In this document: piece by piece, positions 6,024-14,006 of the stretch
Layout of the letters: each line of letters begins with the position of its first letter
How positions within the stretch are numbered: position 1 is the first letter of the stretch
Assembly: GCA_001768195.1 (NCBI GenBank)
Contig: MENI01000070.1
Coordinates: 1-32,148 of the forward strand
Length of the DNA: 32,148 bases
From: Bacteroidetes bacterium GWA2_40_15
GTDB lineage: Bacteria > Bacteroidota > Bacteroidia > Bacteroidales > VadinHA17
Direction: 5' to 3'
Position numbers and translations under genes: made by a program
Notes under the pieces: model-generated
Seen by the model: only the letters and a program-made list of their open reading frames with translations
Database searches by the model: none
Told to the model about the DNA's origin: nothing

Positions 6024-8108
6024 TTAAGGTATCAATATCTTAAAGGAACTTCCTTTATCAACTTCACTTTCCACCAGAATTTTACCATTATGCTTCCCAA
6101 CAAATTCCTTGCACAATAATAAGCCCAGGCCACTGCTCGCCTCACCATCTGTTCCTTTCCGGCCTGTTTTTTCGTTCATATGAAATAGTTTATTCTTCAT
6201 ATCCTGTGTCATACCTATACCTGTATCTGTGACCGAGATCTCAATACTATTGTCCTTATTGGTTTTGGCTGAAACCATAACTTTACCACCGTGGGGAGTG
6301 AATTTAACAGCATTGGTAATAATGTTTCTGATAACTGTTGTAAGCATATGACTATCAGCAGTTATTTCAAGGTCATCATTAACTAAAACTTCAATTAAGA
6401 TCCCTTTTTTATTTGCTAAAGATGAAACAGACTCAAGGCTGGCATTTATTTCATTAAGAAGGGTAAGTTTAACAGGATTGAATTCCAACACACCGCGCTG
6501 GAGACGAGACCACTCCAGAAGGTTTTCGAGCAACCTGTAGACATTGACAGCATCAGTTTTCATACTAATTGTGATGTCCCGGATTTCTTCGAATGTCATA
6601 TTCTGAATATCTTCTTCAAGTATCTGGGTAGCTGCCACAAAGGCACTCAATGGTCCGCGGAGGTCATGAGCAATTATTGAAAAGAATTTGTCTTTTTCTT
6701 TATTTAGGGCTTCCAGAAGCTCATTCTTCAACTTAATCTCTTCTTCGGATTTTTTTCGTTCAATGGCAATTGCAATCTGGCGGCCAATTGTCATAAGTAT
6801 CTTTACATCCTTTTCAGAATAGACATTTTCCATTTTATAGTGCTGGAGGACAATAACACCGATAGTCTGAGAGGGTGTCTGAAGAGGAATACCTATCCAG
6901 GAAGGAGAAGCAGATCCCACTAATTCAACCTCATTCAATTCAACAAGATGGTCGAAATCATCCTGTGTAAACAGGAATGGCTTCCCTTTCCTGAAAACAT
7001 AAGCAGTGCAGCTTTTTAACATTGATGTCGGCAATGGGACAGTATCAAACTTGTCGACAAAATACGGAAAACTGAACAAACCTGTTTTTTGATCATATAG
7101 TGCCACAAAACAGTTCTCAGCATAAACAACTTTGGAAAGTGACCCATGTATCAGCGACAGAAAGTCCTGCAGGTTATCTGATGAAGTATATCCCTGTGAA
7201 ATCTCATAAAACACCTGGTTTTCAAGCTCAGTTCTCTTCCGTGCGGTTATATCCCGGTTAAATCCTGCAAGACCAATTATCTTTCCTTCAGAATCTCTGA
7301 CCGGTACTTTTGAAGTTAAGTTCCACTTCATCTCCCCGGTTTTCTTATCAACAACCTGTTCCTCGTGATTAAGTAAAGGTTCCCCTATTTTCATTATTTT
7401 CTGCTCATCGTTAAAGTATTGCCGGGCCATATGTTCAGGGTAAAAGTCAAAATCACTCTTCCCAATCATATCATCTTCCGATTCACATCCGGCTAATAAC
7501 GCCACCGGTTTGTTGCAAAATACAAATCTGCTGTCACTGTCTTTGTAAAAGATCTGATCGGGACTGTTATTAATTATCGCTTCCAGCAACATCTGTTTCA
7601 GACGCAGAGCCTCTTCAAGGTTTTTCTTTTCGGTAATATCTTTTGTGATGTTAAGAATATGAGGAACTCCATCAATGTCAATGAGTGAAGCAGACATTGA
7701 ACCATTTATGACACTGCCATCCTTACTCCGGAAATCAGCTTCAAAGTTTTCAACCTTTCCACTCTTTTCGAGTGCTGCGACAAGCTTGAATCGGTCCCCG
7801 GAGTTGACCCAGATATTAAGATCGAGAGAGGTCTTGCCGAGAACATCTTCTTCAGTGAATCCCATTATTTTTGTAAACCCTTCATTAACAGATACAAAAA
7901 ACCCATCAGAAAGTCTGTTAATATTTACAGAGTCGGGACTTACCAGAAAGGCTTTCCTGAATATCTCTTCACTTCTATTAGCTCTCGCTTCAGCCTGCCT
8001 GGCAAATAAAATTTCTTCCTCATACTTTTGCCTATTGACTTTGCTGAGGTTTGTAATTTCCTTCAGTTCAGAAATCAGTTCTTCTCTGGTTTTATCAGAA
8101 TGATCCAT
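6024..8108 (-). CDS. Soluble PAS-PAS-GAF sensor histidine kinase
   Basis: From the Met at 8108 (MDHSDKTREEL) the protein has 694 aa; a longer frame to 8186 adds 26 residues that look non-coding. Domains in order: a coiled-coil N-terminus (about 1-45), PAS (50-165), a second PAS (172-292) ending in the usual DIT-x-x-K/R linker, GAF (about 305-452), HisKA with phosphoacceptor H481 in FFSIIAHDLRGPLS, and HATPase with N box (N599 in NIITNAVKF), G1 DTGIGM (628-633) and G2 SGLGL (659-663). No membrane segment is present, so it senses a cytoplasmic signal through its PAS/GAF domains; the ligand is unknown. It autophosphorylates its histidine and passes the phosphate to a receiver, plausibly the one 31 bases downstream. 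It is divergent from the HAD gene across a 260-base spacer. Unlike the other two kinases nearby it appears complete. Confidence 0.9.
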   Translation of the reverse strand: MDHSDKTREELISELKEITNLSKVNRQKYEEEILFARQAEARANRSEEIFRKAFLVSPDSVNINRLSDGFFVSVNEGFTKIMGFTEEDVLGKTSLDLNIWVNSGDRFKLVAALEKSGKVENFEADFRSKDGSVINGSMSASLIDIDGVPHILNITKDITEKKNLEEALRLKQMLLEAIINNSPDQIFYKDSDSRFVFCNKPVALLAGCESEDDMIGKSDFDFYPEHMARQYFNDEQKIMKIGEPLLNHEEQVVDKKTGEMKWNLTSKVPVRDSEGKIIGLAGFNRDITARKRTELENQVFYEISQGYTSSDNLQDFLSLIHGSLSKVVYAENCFVALYDQKTGLFSFPYFVDKFDTVPLPTSMLKSCTAYVFRKGKPFLFTQDDFDHLVELNEVELVGSASPSWIGIPLQTPSQTIGVIVLQHYKMENVYSEKDVKILMTIGRQIAIAIERKKSEEEIKLKNELLEALNKEKDKFFSIIAHDLRGPLSAFVAATQILEEDIQNMTFEEIRDITISMKTDAVNVYRLLENLLEWSRLQRGVLEFNPVKLTLLNEINASLESVSSLANKKGILIEVLVNDDLEITADSHMLTTVIRNIITNAVKFTPHGGKVMVSAKTNKDNSIEISVTDTGIGMTQDMKNKLFHMNEKTGRKGTDGEASSGLGLLLCKEFVGKHNGKILVESEVDKGSSFKILIP

Positions 8109-8368
8109 ATTTCCAATATTAATTGTCTGCAATACAAAAAATCTCTTTATATGAAATCTTGTGGTTTCCGAGATCAGAATCGGCATATACAGAATGCTGT
8201 AAGATACAATTTTTTTCCTTATTAAGACTGATTTTCACCGAATAACAGTGTCTTCTCAGTGACATTCTGTTACCATTGCCTGACAAAAACAAGAGGTTGA
8301 TATTAAAGATTCCGGTATATAGTCATCTCTGCGATTTTTATTTTTACATTTGCGGCAAATTACATAGA
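8109..8368. other. Divergent intergenic region
   Basis: The 260-base AT-rich spacer separates the divergent kinase and HAD genes. It contains an exact -7 box for the rightward gene at 8345-8352. I found no clear -7 box for the leftward kinase gene and no convincing RNA gene. Confidence 0.5.
8345..8352 (+). promoter_or_regulatory. Putative -7 box upstream of the HAD gene
   Basis: TACATTTG is an exact TAnnTTTG match, with 16 nt between it and the ATG at 8369. It lies inside the longer open frame that could start at 8276, which argues that the true start is 8369. No -33 TTTG is evident. Confidence 0.45.
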
Positions 8369-8968
8369 ATGCAGTACGACATAAAACCAGGTGTCAGGGG
8401 ATTGATTTTTGATCTTGACGGAACCCTGGCTGATACAATGCCCTACCATTTCCATGGATGGCAAAAAGCCTGTCAGAAATTCGGAGCAACAATAAATCCC
8501 GCATTTCTCAGGAAACATACAGGCAGTCCGGGCTGGATCATAGCAAACGAAATAATAAATGACAATAAGCTTAACGGTAATGTATCTGTTGAAGAGATAC
8601 TGGAGGAAAAACTTAAATCGTTTTACGAGCAGCAGCAATATGTAAAACCTATTGAGGCCGTTGTAAACATCGTTAAAAAGTATTATGGCATTTTGCCCAT
8701 GGCAGTCGGAACAGGCGGACACAGGCTGGCAGTAGAAAGGACACTTGAGGTTACTTCCCTGAGGCAATACTTCGACATTATCATAACAGCCAACGACGTT
8801 AAAAATTTTAAGCCACATCCCGAGACCTTCCTTAAGTGTGCAGAACTGATGGGTGTTGAACCTAAGTATATTGAGGTGTTTGAAGATGGGGAACTCGGGT
8901 TTGAGGCTGCTATTGAAGCGGGAATGATGGTCACCGATGTAAGGTCGTGGTACGATTCTGGCTGGTAG
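8369..8968 (+). CDS. HAD phosphatase, YqaB/beta-phosphoglucomutase-like
   Basis: From the Met at 8369 the protein has 199 aa, close to E. coli YqaB (fructose-1-phosphatase). Motif I is DLDGTL (nucleophile D15, acid/base D17), motif II T115 in MAVGTGG, motif III K148 in FKPHPETF and motif IV FEDGELG with E172/D173. A small four-helix C1 cap lies at about 20-90 and includes TGSPGWIIA, much like the GSPTWRIA I recall from YqaB. The family acts on small sugar phosphates such as fructose 1-phosphate or removes phosphate from deoxyglucose 6-phosphate. A longer frame from 8276 would add 31 hydrophobic residues across a promoter box, so the internal start is preferred. The gene is convergent with hemH, with no operon partner. 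Family assignment is confident; the exact substrate is inferred. Confidence 0.85.
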   Translation: MQYDIKPGVRGLIFDLDGTLADTMPYHFHGWQKACQKFGATINPAFLRKHTGSPGWIIANEIINDNKLNGNVSVEEILEEKLKSFYEQQQYVKPIEAVVNIVKKYYGILPMAVGTGGHRLAVERTLEVTSLRQYFDIIITANDVKNFKPHPETFLKCAELMGVEPKYIEVFEDGELGFEAAIEAGMMVTDVRSWYDSGW

Positions 8969-9044
8969 GAACGCAGGCTGAGGAGCAGAGCGACGAAGTC
9001 CCGCATGGCGGGAGTGCAGGGCACAGGGCTCAGAGCAAAAGGAT
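8969..9044. other. GC-rich convergent spacer with hairpin
   Basis: The 76-base spacer between the convergent HAD and hemH genes is clearly richer in G and C than its surroundings. It contains the inverted repeat CCCGC-ATG-GCGGG (9000-9012) and repeated GCTCAGAGC/GCAGAGC-like words. It could end transcription from either side, but there is no T-run after the stem, so an intrinsic terminator is not demonstrated. Confidence 0.35.
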
Positions 9045-10052
9045 TTACAGATCGGAGATTTGGATAATAGCTTTAACCCATTCATCATTATCATTCATAC
9101 TCTTAACCATAACAAACTCTTCGCCACCCTCCTTTTTAAACAGGCTCCTGTATTCTTCGTCAATCTCAATGATAGTTTCAAGACAGTCAGCTACGAATGA
9201 AGGAGCAATAACCAGTACCTTCCTGGTTCCTCCCCTGGCAAGATTCTGAAGAACCACGTCAGTAAATGGTTTAAGCCAGCGCCGGGTTAACCTCGATTGA
9301 AATGAAGTAGAGAATTTCCCGGGAGAAAGGTTCAGTTTTTCAGCGAGCAAACGGGTTGTTGCGTAACATGTTGCTTTATAACACATTGAACATTCACAAG
9401 GGAATGCCTTTTCACAACTGCATTTTCTGCAATCTGATCCGGGATGAATTCTTTCTATATGACTTAGGGGTAGTCCGTGATATGAAAAAAGTACATGATC
9501 AAATTTTGAAGGGTCATAGCCACTTAAATGAATTGTCATGGCATTAATGTAAGCCGGGTGTGAATAGAATTGTCCAATCAGCCTGATCTCAGGGATAATA
9601 TCCCAATGCCTTACTTTGCTGAATATAAACTCATTTACAGAACCTGTTGTTGATGATGCATAATGAGGATATAAGGGGAAGATAATAATCTGTTCAGGCG
9701 ACTGGTTCCTGACATGCTCAAGAGTATTTTGTAATGAAGGATTCCCGTAGCGCATGGCACCAATAACTTCATATTCATCTTTCAGGCAGGACTTAACCTT
9801 GCCGACAAGATTTTCCAGATTAAATAATAATGGAGACCCCTCTTCAGTCCATAGTTTTAAGTACTTGCGGGTTGATACCGGTGCCCTGAAAGGCACTATA
9901 ATTATGTTCACCAGGAGCTTCCTTAGAAGCCAGGGGATATCTATTACTCTCCTGTCATTCAGAAATTCCGAAAGATACCTGCGTACCTCTCTGACTCCGG
10001 GTTTATCGGGAGTACCTGTGTTGATCAATATCAGAAACTTCCTGCTCATCAT
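9045..10052 (-). CDS. hemH: Ferrochelatase with a cysteine-rich insertion
   Basis: Ferrochelatase inserts Fe2+ into protoporphyrin IX, the last step of protoporphyrin-dependent heme synthesis. The 335 aa protein has the N-terminal signature LILINTGTPDKP, the catalytic histidine H192 in FSYHGLP, and the conserved acid E292 in DCLETIIEI. Between them lies an insertion with seven cysteines (C208, C211, C213, C219, C221, C224, C229), making the H-to-E distance about 30 residues longer than in E. coli. Several bacterial ferrochelatases bind a [2Fe-2S] cluster through cysteines in this general region, so a cluster is plausible but not proven. The gene is last in a five-gene minus-strand run, starting 4 nt after the oxidase gene. 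No signal peptide or membrane segment is present, consistent with a cytoplasmic or membrane-peripheral enzyme. Confidence 0.95.
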   Translation of the reverse strand: MMSRKFLILINTGTPDKPGVREVRRYLSEFLNDRRVIDIPWLLRKLLVNIIIVPFRAPVSTRKYLKLWTEEGSPLLFNLENLVGKVKSCLKDEYEVIGAMRYGNPSLQNTLEHVRNQSPEQIIIFPLYPHYASSTTGSVNEFIFSKVRHWDIIPEIRLIGQFYSHPAYINAMTIHLSGYDPSKFDHVLFSYHGLPLSHIERIHPGSDCRKCSCEKAFPCECSMCYKATCYATTRLLAEKLNLSPGKFSTSFQSRLTRRWLKPFTDVVLQNLARGGTRKVLVIAPSFVADCLETIIEIDEEYRSLFKKEGGEEFVMVKSMNDNDEWVKAIIQISDL

Positions 10053-10056
10053 AACT

Positions 10057-11424
10057 TTATTTCAGCATATCGGCAATCAGCTTTGCCTGTTTTACTCTGT
10101 CAGCCATCCCTATTCCATCCCTTATATTACCCGCCAGAATAAGTCCGGGATATTGTTCCTGGATTTTTCTGATACTGTCAAGCCGTTCACCTGAAGAGAT
10201 TCCGTACTGTGGAATAGCATGTGTATATCTGAAAATTTTCAGGAGATCAGGATGTTGTCCTGGGAAGAGAGTACTTTCTACCTCTCGCAGAACTATCTCT
10301 TCAATCTCTACATCCTGTTTATTTATCATTTCAGGTCTCTTCATTCCCCCCAGAAATGCTGATAACAAGGCACCTCCTTCAGGTGCTCTTCCGGAGAATA
10401 TGGCAGATGGAAATAAAATCCCAAGCACCTGGCGGTTTTCTTTTGATGGTATAAGTCCTCCGAATGCATCAAGCACATGACCTTCCCATTTATTGTAACC
10501 CAGTGCTACCTGTACAACTCCGGCATATTCCATATTTGTAATTGGAGATAATTTATATGGTGTAATAAAAGGCAAAAGATCAGGTAAATTATATGATCCT
10601 ATGGTTGAAACTATTACAGGCGCTGATAATTTAATACTATCGCCCCTCTTGTCGGAGAATATTACGGAGAAACCATTTCCTTCAGGTTCAACACAGGTGC
10701 CCGAAGCTTCGTAAAAGATATTTTTTTCACCTGTATTCTCAGCAAGTGGCATGATTAAATTTCCAAGACCACCTTTTACTGAGAATACCTCCTTTGTTGC
10801 TTTTTTTTCTGCCTCGCTCTTCATTTCCCTGCTTTTTTTTATTGCTCCCCTGATGAAGCTTCCATAGTTCTGTTCAAGTGCATAAAGTTTAGGCAATGCA
10901 TACCTGGTAACCAGTTTCTGAGGATCACCTGCATAAATACCTGATATAAAAGGATCAACTGCATAATCGAGATAGCTCTGACCTAACCTTCTGACTACCA
11001 TCATGCCAATTGATTCATCAGGATCGATTCCGGGTTTACGGAAAGGCTCGGCAAGAATTCCCATCTTGTCCTTAAAAGAGAACAGAGGTGTTCCTATAGC
11101 CGAAATAAGGCTGGAAGGCAGAGCATGCCATTTTCCATTTTTGAGTATATACCTTTTTTGCGCTTTCGGATCTGCAGTGGCAAGAGTACAACTATCACTT
11201 AAATCATCAAAGAGAGATGCTATTTCAGGAGTCCCCAGAACACCTGTATTAGGCCCTGTCTCATAAATAAATCCCCGATCTGAAACAGTGTTTATTACCC
11301 CTCCCGGCCTGTCGGATTTTTCAATAATGACAGGATATTTACCATTTCGTTTCAGATAGTAAGCCAGTGTCAGCCCCGTAAGACCAGCCCCGATAATGAC
11401 AACATCAGCATCTTTTCTATTCAT
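10057..11424 (-). CDS. hemY: Protoporphyrinogen oxidase, HemY-type (FAD)
   Basis: This flavoenzyme oxidises protoporphyrinogen IX to protoporphyrin IX, between HemN and HemH in the pathway. From the Met at 11424 (MNRKDADVVIIGAG) it has 455 aa, normal for HemY/PPOX. It shows the dinucleotide-binding motif GAGLTG (12-17), the ribose-binding acid E35 in VIIEKSDRPGG, the family's ETGPN substrate-side motif, and the C-terminal FAD motif AGNIRDGIGMADRV. It is often called hemG in Bacteroidota, but the sequence is HemY-like (amine-oxidase fold), not the flavodoxin-like E. coli HemG. A longer frame to 11490 would overlap hemN heavily; the chosen start leaves 4 nt to the hemN stop. HemY enzymes can also oxidise coproporphyrinogen, so a coproporphyrin branch is formally possible, but HemN next door favours the protoporphyrin route. 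Confidence 0.93.
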   Translation of the reverse strand: MNRKDADVVIIGAGLTGLTLAYYLKRNGKYPVIIEKSDRPGGVINTVSDRGFIYETGPNTGVLGTPEIASLFDDLSDSCTLATADPKAQKRYILKNGKWHALPSSLISAIGTPLFSFKDKMGILAEPFRKPGIDPDESIGMMVVRRLGQSYLDYAVDPFISGIYAGDPQKLVTRYALPKLYALEQNYGSFIRGAIKKSREMKSEAEKKATKEVFSVKGGLGNLIMPLAENTGEKNIFYEASGTCVEPEGNGFSVIFSDKRGDSIKLSAPVIVSTIGSYNLPDLLPFITPYKLSPITNMEYAGVVQVALGYNKWEGHVLDAFGGLIPSKENRQVLGILFPSAIFSGRAPEGGALLSAFLGGMKRPEMINKQDVEIEEIVLREVESTLFPGQHPDLLKIFRYTHAIPQYGISSGERLDSIRKIQEQYPGLILAGNIRDGIGMADRVKQAKLIADMLK

Positions 11425-11428
11425 TGTA

Positions 11429-12808
11429 CTATACTGGTTTAGAATATGTTTGTACTTTTTCCCTGTACGCTTTGTCGAGGGAAGCAGCAATATTGCGTAT
11501 AAAAAAAGAACCTGTTTCTGTCACCTCTATATTATCAGGGGTATAAGAAATGAGTCCGTCTCTTTCCATATCATGCATTTTAATTTCATCAAAATTTATT
11601 GACATTTTTATCATGTCGACAGACACTTTATGATTTGAAGCTACTTTTGAAAAACTGACCCGGTTATTGCACATAAGCTCAGTTATGACAGCTCTGGCCA
11701 GTATCTGTTCATCCGACAGGATATATCCCCTTTCCACGGGTAACTTCCCAAGGTTTATATCAGAAATATAATCCTTTATCTCCTTTCTGTTCTGGAAATA
11801 GCCCTCATCCATCTGGCTTATTGCAGTAACTCCGAATGCATAAACCTGACCGGTTGTCCTTCGCGTACAATATCCCTGAAAATTCCGGTGAAGATTTCCT
11901 TCCTTAAGTGCATTGTAAAGATCATCTGATGGCAAAACAAAATGGTCAAGTCCTATAGGTTCATATCCCGATTCCTTTAACAGGTCGTACGCTGAGAGAA
12001 ACATTTTTGTTTTTTCACCTGCAGAAGGCAAACCTCTTTTCTCAAGGATGAGCTGATGTTTTTTAATCCACGGAACATGGGCATACGAGAATGTAACCAG
12101 CCTGTCAGGTTTTATCTCAGCTGCCATTTGCATTGTCTCGGTAAAAGATGATACACTCTGCCCGGGCAGACCATATATAAAGTCAAAGTTCACGCCTGTA
12201 CCGGCGCCGGCCGACTTTATATAGTTGAACAGTTCTCCGGGAGGTATAGCTGAAGGCTGACGGTTTACCTTACTGAGAATTTCTGTATTAAAATCCTGAA
12301 TTCCAAGACTGAAACGATTAAATCCTGCCAACAACAGATCATCAATATATTTCAGATCGAGGTATGCAGGATTGCACTCAATTGCTATTTCAGGATTCTC
12401 GATTAAAGAAAACTCAGAAAAGAGGTAATCATTAAGGCTTCGAATAAAAGATATATCGATCGAATTTGGAGTACCGCCTCCATAATGTATTTGTGAAACG
12501 GGACGGTCTTTGTTAATATATTGAGAAACAAGTTCTATCTCCTTTTTCAGTGCTGCCACATAAGGCTTTACCATGTTTCCGTTACCTATCGAACAGGCGT
12601 TGCATCCGCAGTAGAAACATATTTTTTCACAGAATGGAATATGAAAATAGAGAGCTATATTTTCAGGTTTTCTTTCATTGGATCCTCTCAGCACTCTGAT
12701 GAAGTCATTCTCTGAGTAAGAATCCTTAAAGTGATTTGCCGGAGGATAACTGGTATACCGGGGTACAGGGACATTATATTTTAAAAGAAGCTCTTCAAAT
12801 ATCTTCAT
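11429..12808 (-). CDS. hemN: Oxygen-independent coproporphyrinogen III dehydrogenase (radical SAM)
   Basis: HemN decarboxylates two propionate side chains of coproporphyrinogen III to give protoporphyrinogen IX, using SAM and a [4Fe-4S] cluster. The 459 aa protein begins with the HemN-specific VPRYTSYPPANHF segment (15-27), which separates true HemN from the heme chaperone HemW. It has the cluster motif CEKICFYCGC (C60, C64, C67, then C69) and the SAM-binding YGGGTPN segment. The start at 12808 is preferred over an ATG at 12838 because family homology begins there; it overlaps the end of the permease gene by 14 bases, a sign of translational coupling. The oxygen-independent enzyme fits an anaerobic or facultative lifestyle. 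The protein lies between the permease and HemY in a run ordered as the reactions are. Confidence 0.95.
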   Translation of the reverse strand: MKIFEELLLKYNVPVPRYTSYPPANHFKDSYSENDFIRVLRGSNERKPENIALYFHIPFCEKICFYCGCNACSIGNGNMVKPYVAALKKEIELVSQYINKDRPVSQIHYGGGTPNSIDISFIRSLNDYLFSEFSLIENPEIAIECNPAYLDLKYIDDLLLAGFNRFSLGIQDFNTEILSKVNRQPSAIPPGELFNYIKSAGAGTGVNFDFIYGLPGQSVSSFTETMQMAAEIKPDRLVTFSYAHVPWIKKHQLILEKRGLPSAGEKTKMFLSAYDLLKESGYEPIGLDHFVLPSDDLYNALKEGNLHRNFQGYCTRRTTGQVYAFGVTAISQMDEGYFQNRKEIKDYISDINLGKLPVERGYILSDEQILARAVITELMCNNRVSFSKVASNHKVSVDMIKMSINFDEIKMHDMERDGLISYTPDNIEVTETGSFFIRNIAASLDKAYREKVQTYSKPV

Positions 12809-14003
12809 TTTTATAATCTTTTGGAAGTGAGTAAACAAGAATTCCCATTGTAATAAGACAAAGCATTATTTCAATCCCGAATAATCCGGTGTAGCCGACA
12901 AGATCACCAACCTTGCCGCTCATTACAGCTATGATAAGGCTGCTGAGGTGAGTTATTACAATCTGAATTGTAAAATCAGTGCCCTCACGCCCTTTACGGA
13001 CAATGTCCATAGAAGTGGTGTAAATGGCAACCGATAAAAGCCCGTAAGATCCCCATAGCAATCCTATCCCGGCATACAGAGCGTATACTGAAGGAACAGA
13101 GAGGCTTATGAACCAGAACCAGGAGGCTGCCATAAGTCCGGTCAATAAAAAGATATACATGGAGAGTTTTCTGCCGGCCTTCCTGATAATTAATCCTCCT
13201 GCCAGAGCTGAAAGGGCTCCTACGGATGTGCCGAATATGCCTGACATAAAGCCAATCTGCTTTACATTATATCCAAGGTCGACAAGAAATGGTTTAAGCA
13301 TCGTAAGAATCCCAATGATCCCGGAATAAGTGAACATAAGGATCAGAACCCGTTTATGTTTGCCTTTTTCAGCAAAAAAACGATATATATCGGAAAAACT
13401 GACACTTTTATGCAAATCTGCATCAAATTCAGCAGGTTTACGGTAAAGCAGCATTGGTATTATAGCAAATACTACAAAAGCGGCCAGCAGGATCAATAAA
13501 TTTGTCCATCCAAAATAATGATATGCGATAAGAAGTACTCCTGTGCCGAAAAGGCTTCCTACAAAACTTCCGGCTGACTGCATGCTGTTGCCCAGACTTC
13601 TTTCTGAAGGTTTCAACTGAAGTATCGCAAATATATCCACAGCAATATCCTGGGTTGCGGAGGCTATAAAAGCAAGTATCATTAGTATTACGATAAGCTT
13701 AAAATCAGTCTGAAGATCGAATAATCCTATACTCAGGATAACCAGAGCATAAAATATTTCAGAGATTACTATCATTGACCTGAGACGACCTGACGTTCTG
13801 GCATTATTATCAATAAGCGGCGCCCACAGAAACTTGAATATCCATGGCAGTTTTACCAGCTGAAGCAATCCGATTGATTCAAGTGAGTATTTCTCCTGTC
13901 TCATGATGACAGGTATCACAGTTGAAAAAAAGCTCATCGGTATTGACTGGGCAATATAAAGGCTGAATAATACAGGGAATTTGAACCAGGTCTTTTCCTT
14001 CAT
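12795..14003 (-). CDS. MFS permease, AmpG/RhtX/FptX-like
   Basis: The 402 aa protein is a polytopic membrane protein with about 12 hydrophobic segments split by a charged central loop (about 200-220, RKPAEFDADLHKSV). It resembles the AmpG/RhtX/FptX branch of the major facilitator superfamily: PWIFKFLWAPLIDN in helix 2/loop 2-3 and the ATQDIAVDIFAI signature in helix 4. AmpG imports muropeptides; RhtX and FptX import siderophores after a TonB-dependent receptor has carried them across the outer membrane. Here the receptor gene ends 3 nt upstream and hemN begins within the last 14 bases, so the natural inference is import of the receptor's ligand for use by the heme enzymes, most simply a porphyrin. 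Substrate assignment rests on context alone; the transporter class is well supported. Confidence 0.9.
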   Translation of the reverse strand: MKEKTWFKFPVLFSLYIAQSIPMSFFSTVIPVIMRQEKYSLESIGLLQLVKLPWIFKFLWAPLIDNNARTSGRLRSMIVISEIFYALVILSIGLFDLQTDFKLIVILMILAFIASATQDIAVDIFAILQLKPSERSLGNSMQSAGSFVGSLFGTGVLLIAYHYFGWTNLLILLAAFVVFAIIPMLLYRKPAEFDADLHKSVSFSDIYRFFAEKGKHKRVLILMFTYSGIIGILTMLKPFLVDLGYNVKQIGFMSGIFGTSVGALSALAGGLIIRKAGRKLSMYIFLLTGLMAASWFWFISLSVPSVYALYAGIGLLWGSYGLLSVAIYTTSMDIVRKGREGTDFTIQIVITHLSSLIIAVMSGKVGDLVGYTGLFGIEIMLCLITMGILVYSLPKDYKNEDI

Positions 14004-14006
14004 TTA

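Noticed and set aside
8109-8186. N-terminal extension of the PAS-PAS-GAF kinase to 8186
   Set aside because: The 26 extra residues resemble neither a signal peptide nor a domain; MDHSDKTREEL at 8108 begins the coiled coil naturally.
8228-8276. Short inverted repeat AACAG...CTGTT in the divergent spacer as an operator
   Set aside because: The arms are only 5 bp with a long, imperfect interior; this is expected by chance.
8276-8368. N-terminal extension of the YqaB-like phosphatase from an ATG at 8276
   Set aside because: It adds 31 residues with no family match and spans an exact -7 promoter box; the ATG at 8369 fits the family start.
8360-9094. Long minus-strand frames (244 and 113 aa) opposite the HAD gene
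   Set aside because: They are antisense to a well-recognised gene with all HAD motifs, and their translations show no family features.
11425-11490. Long hemY start overlapping hemN by 62 bases
   Set aside because: The FAD-binding motif sits at the normal distance from the Met at 11424, which leaves a tidy 4-nt gap to hemN.
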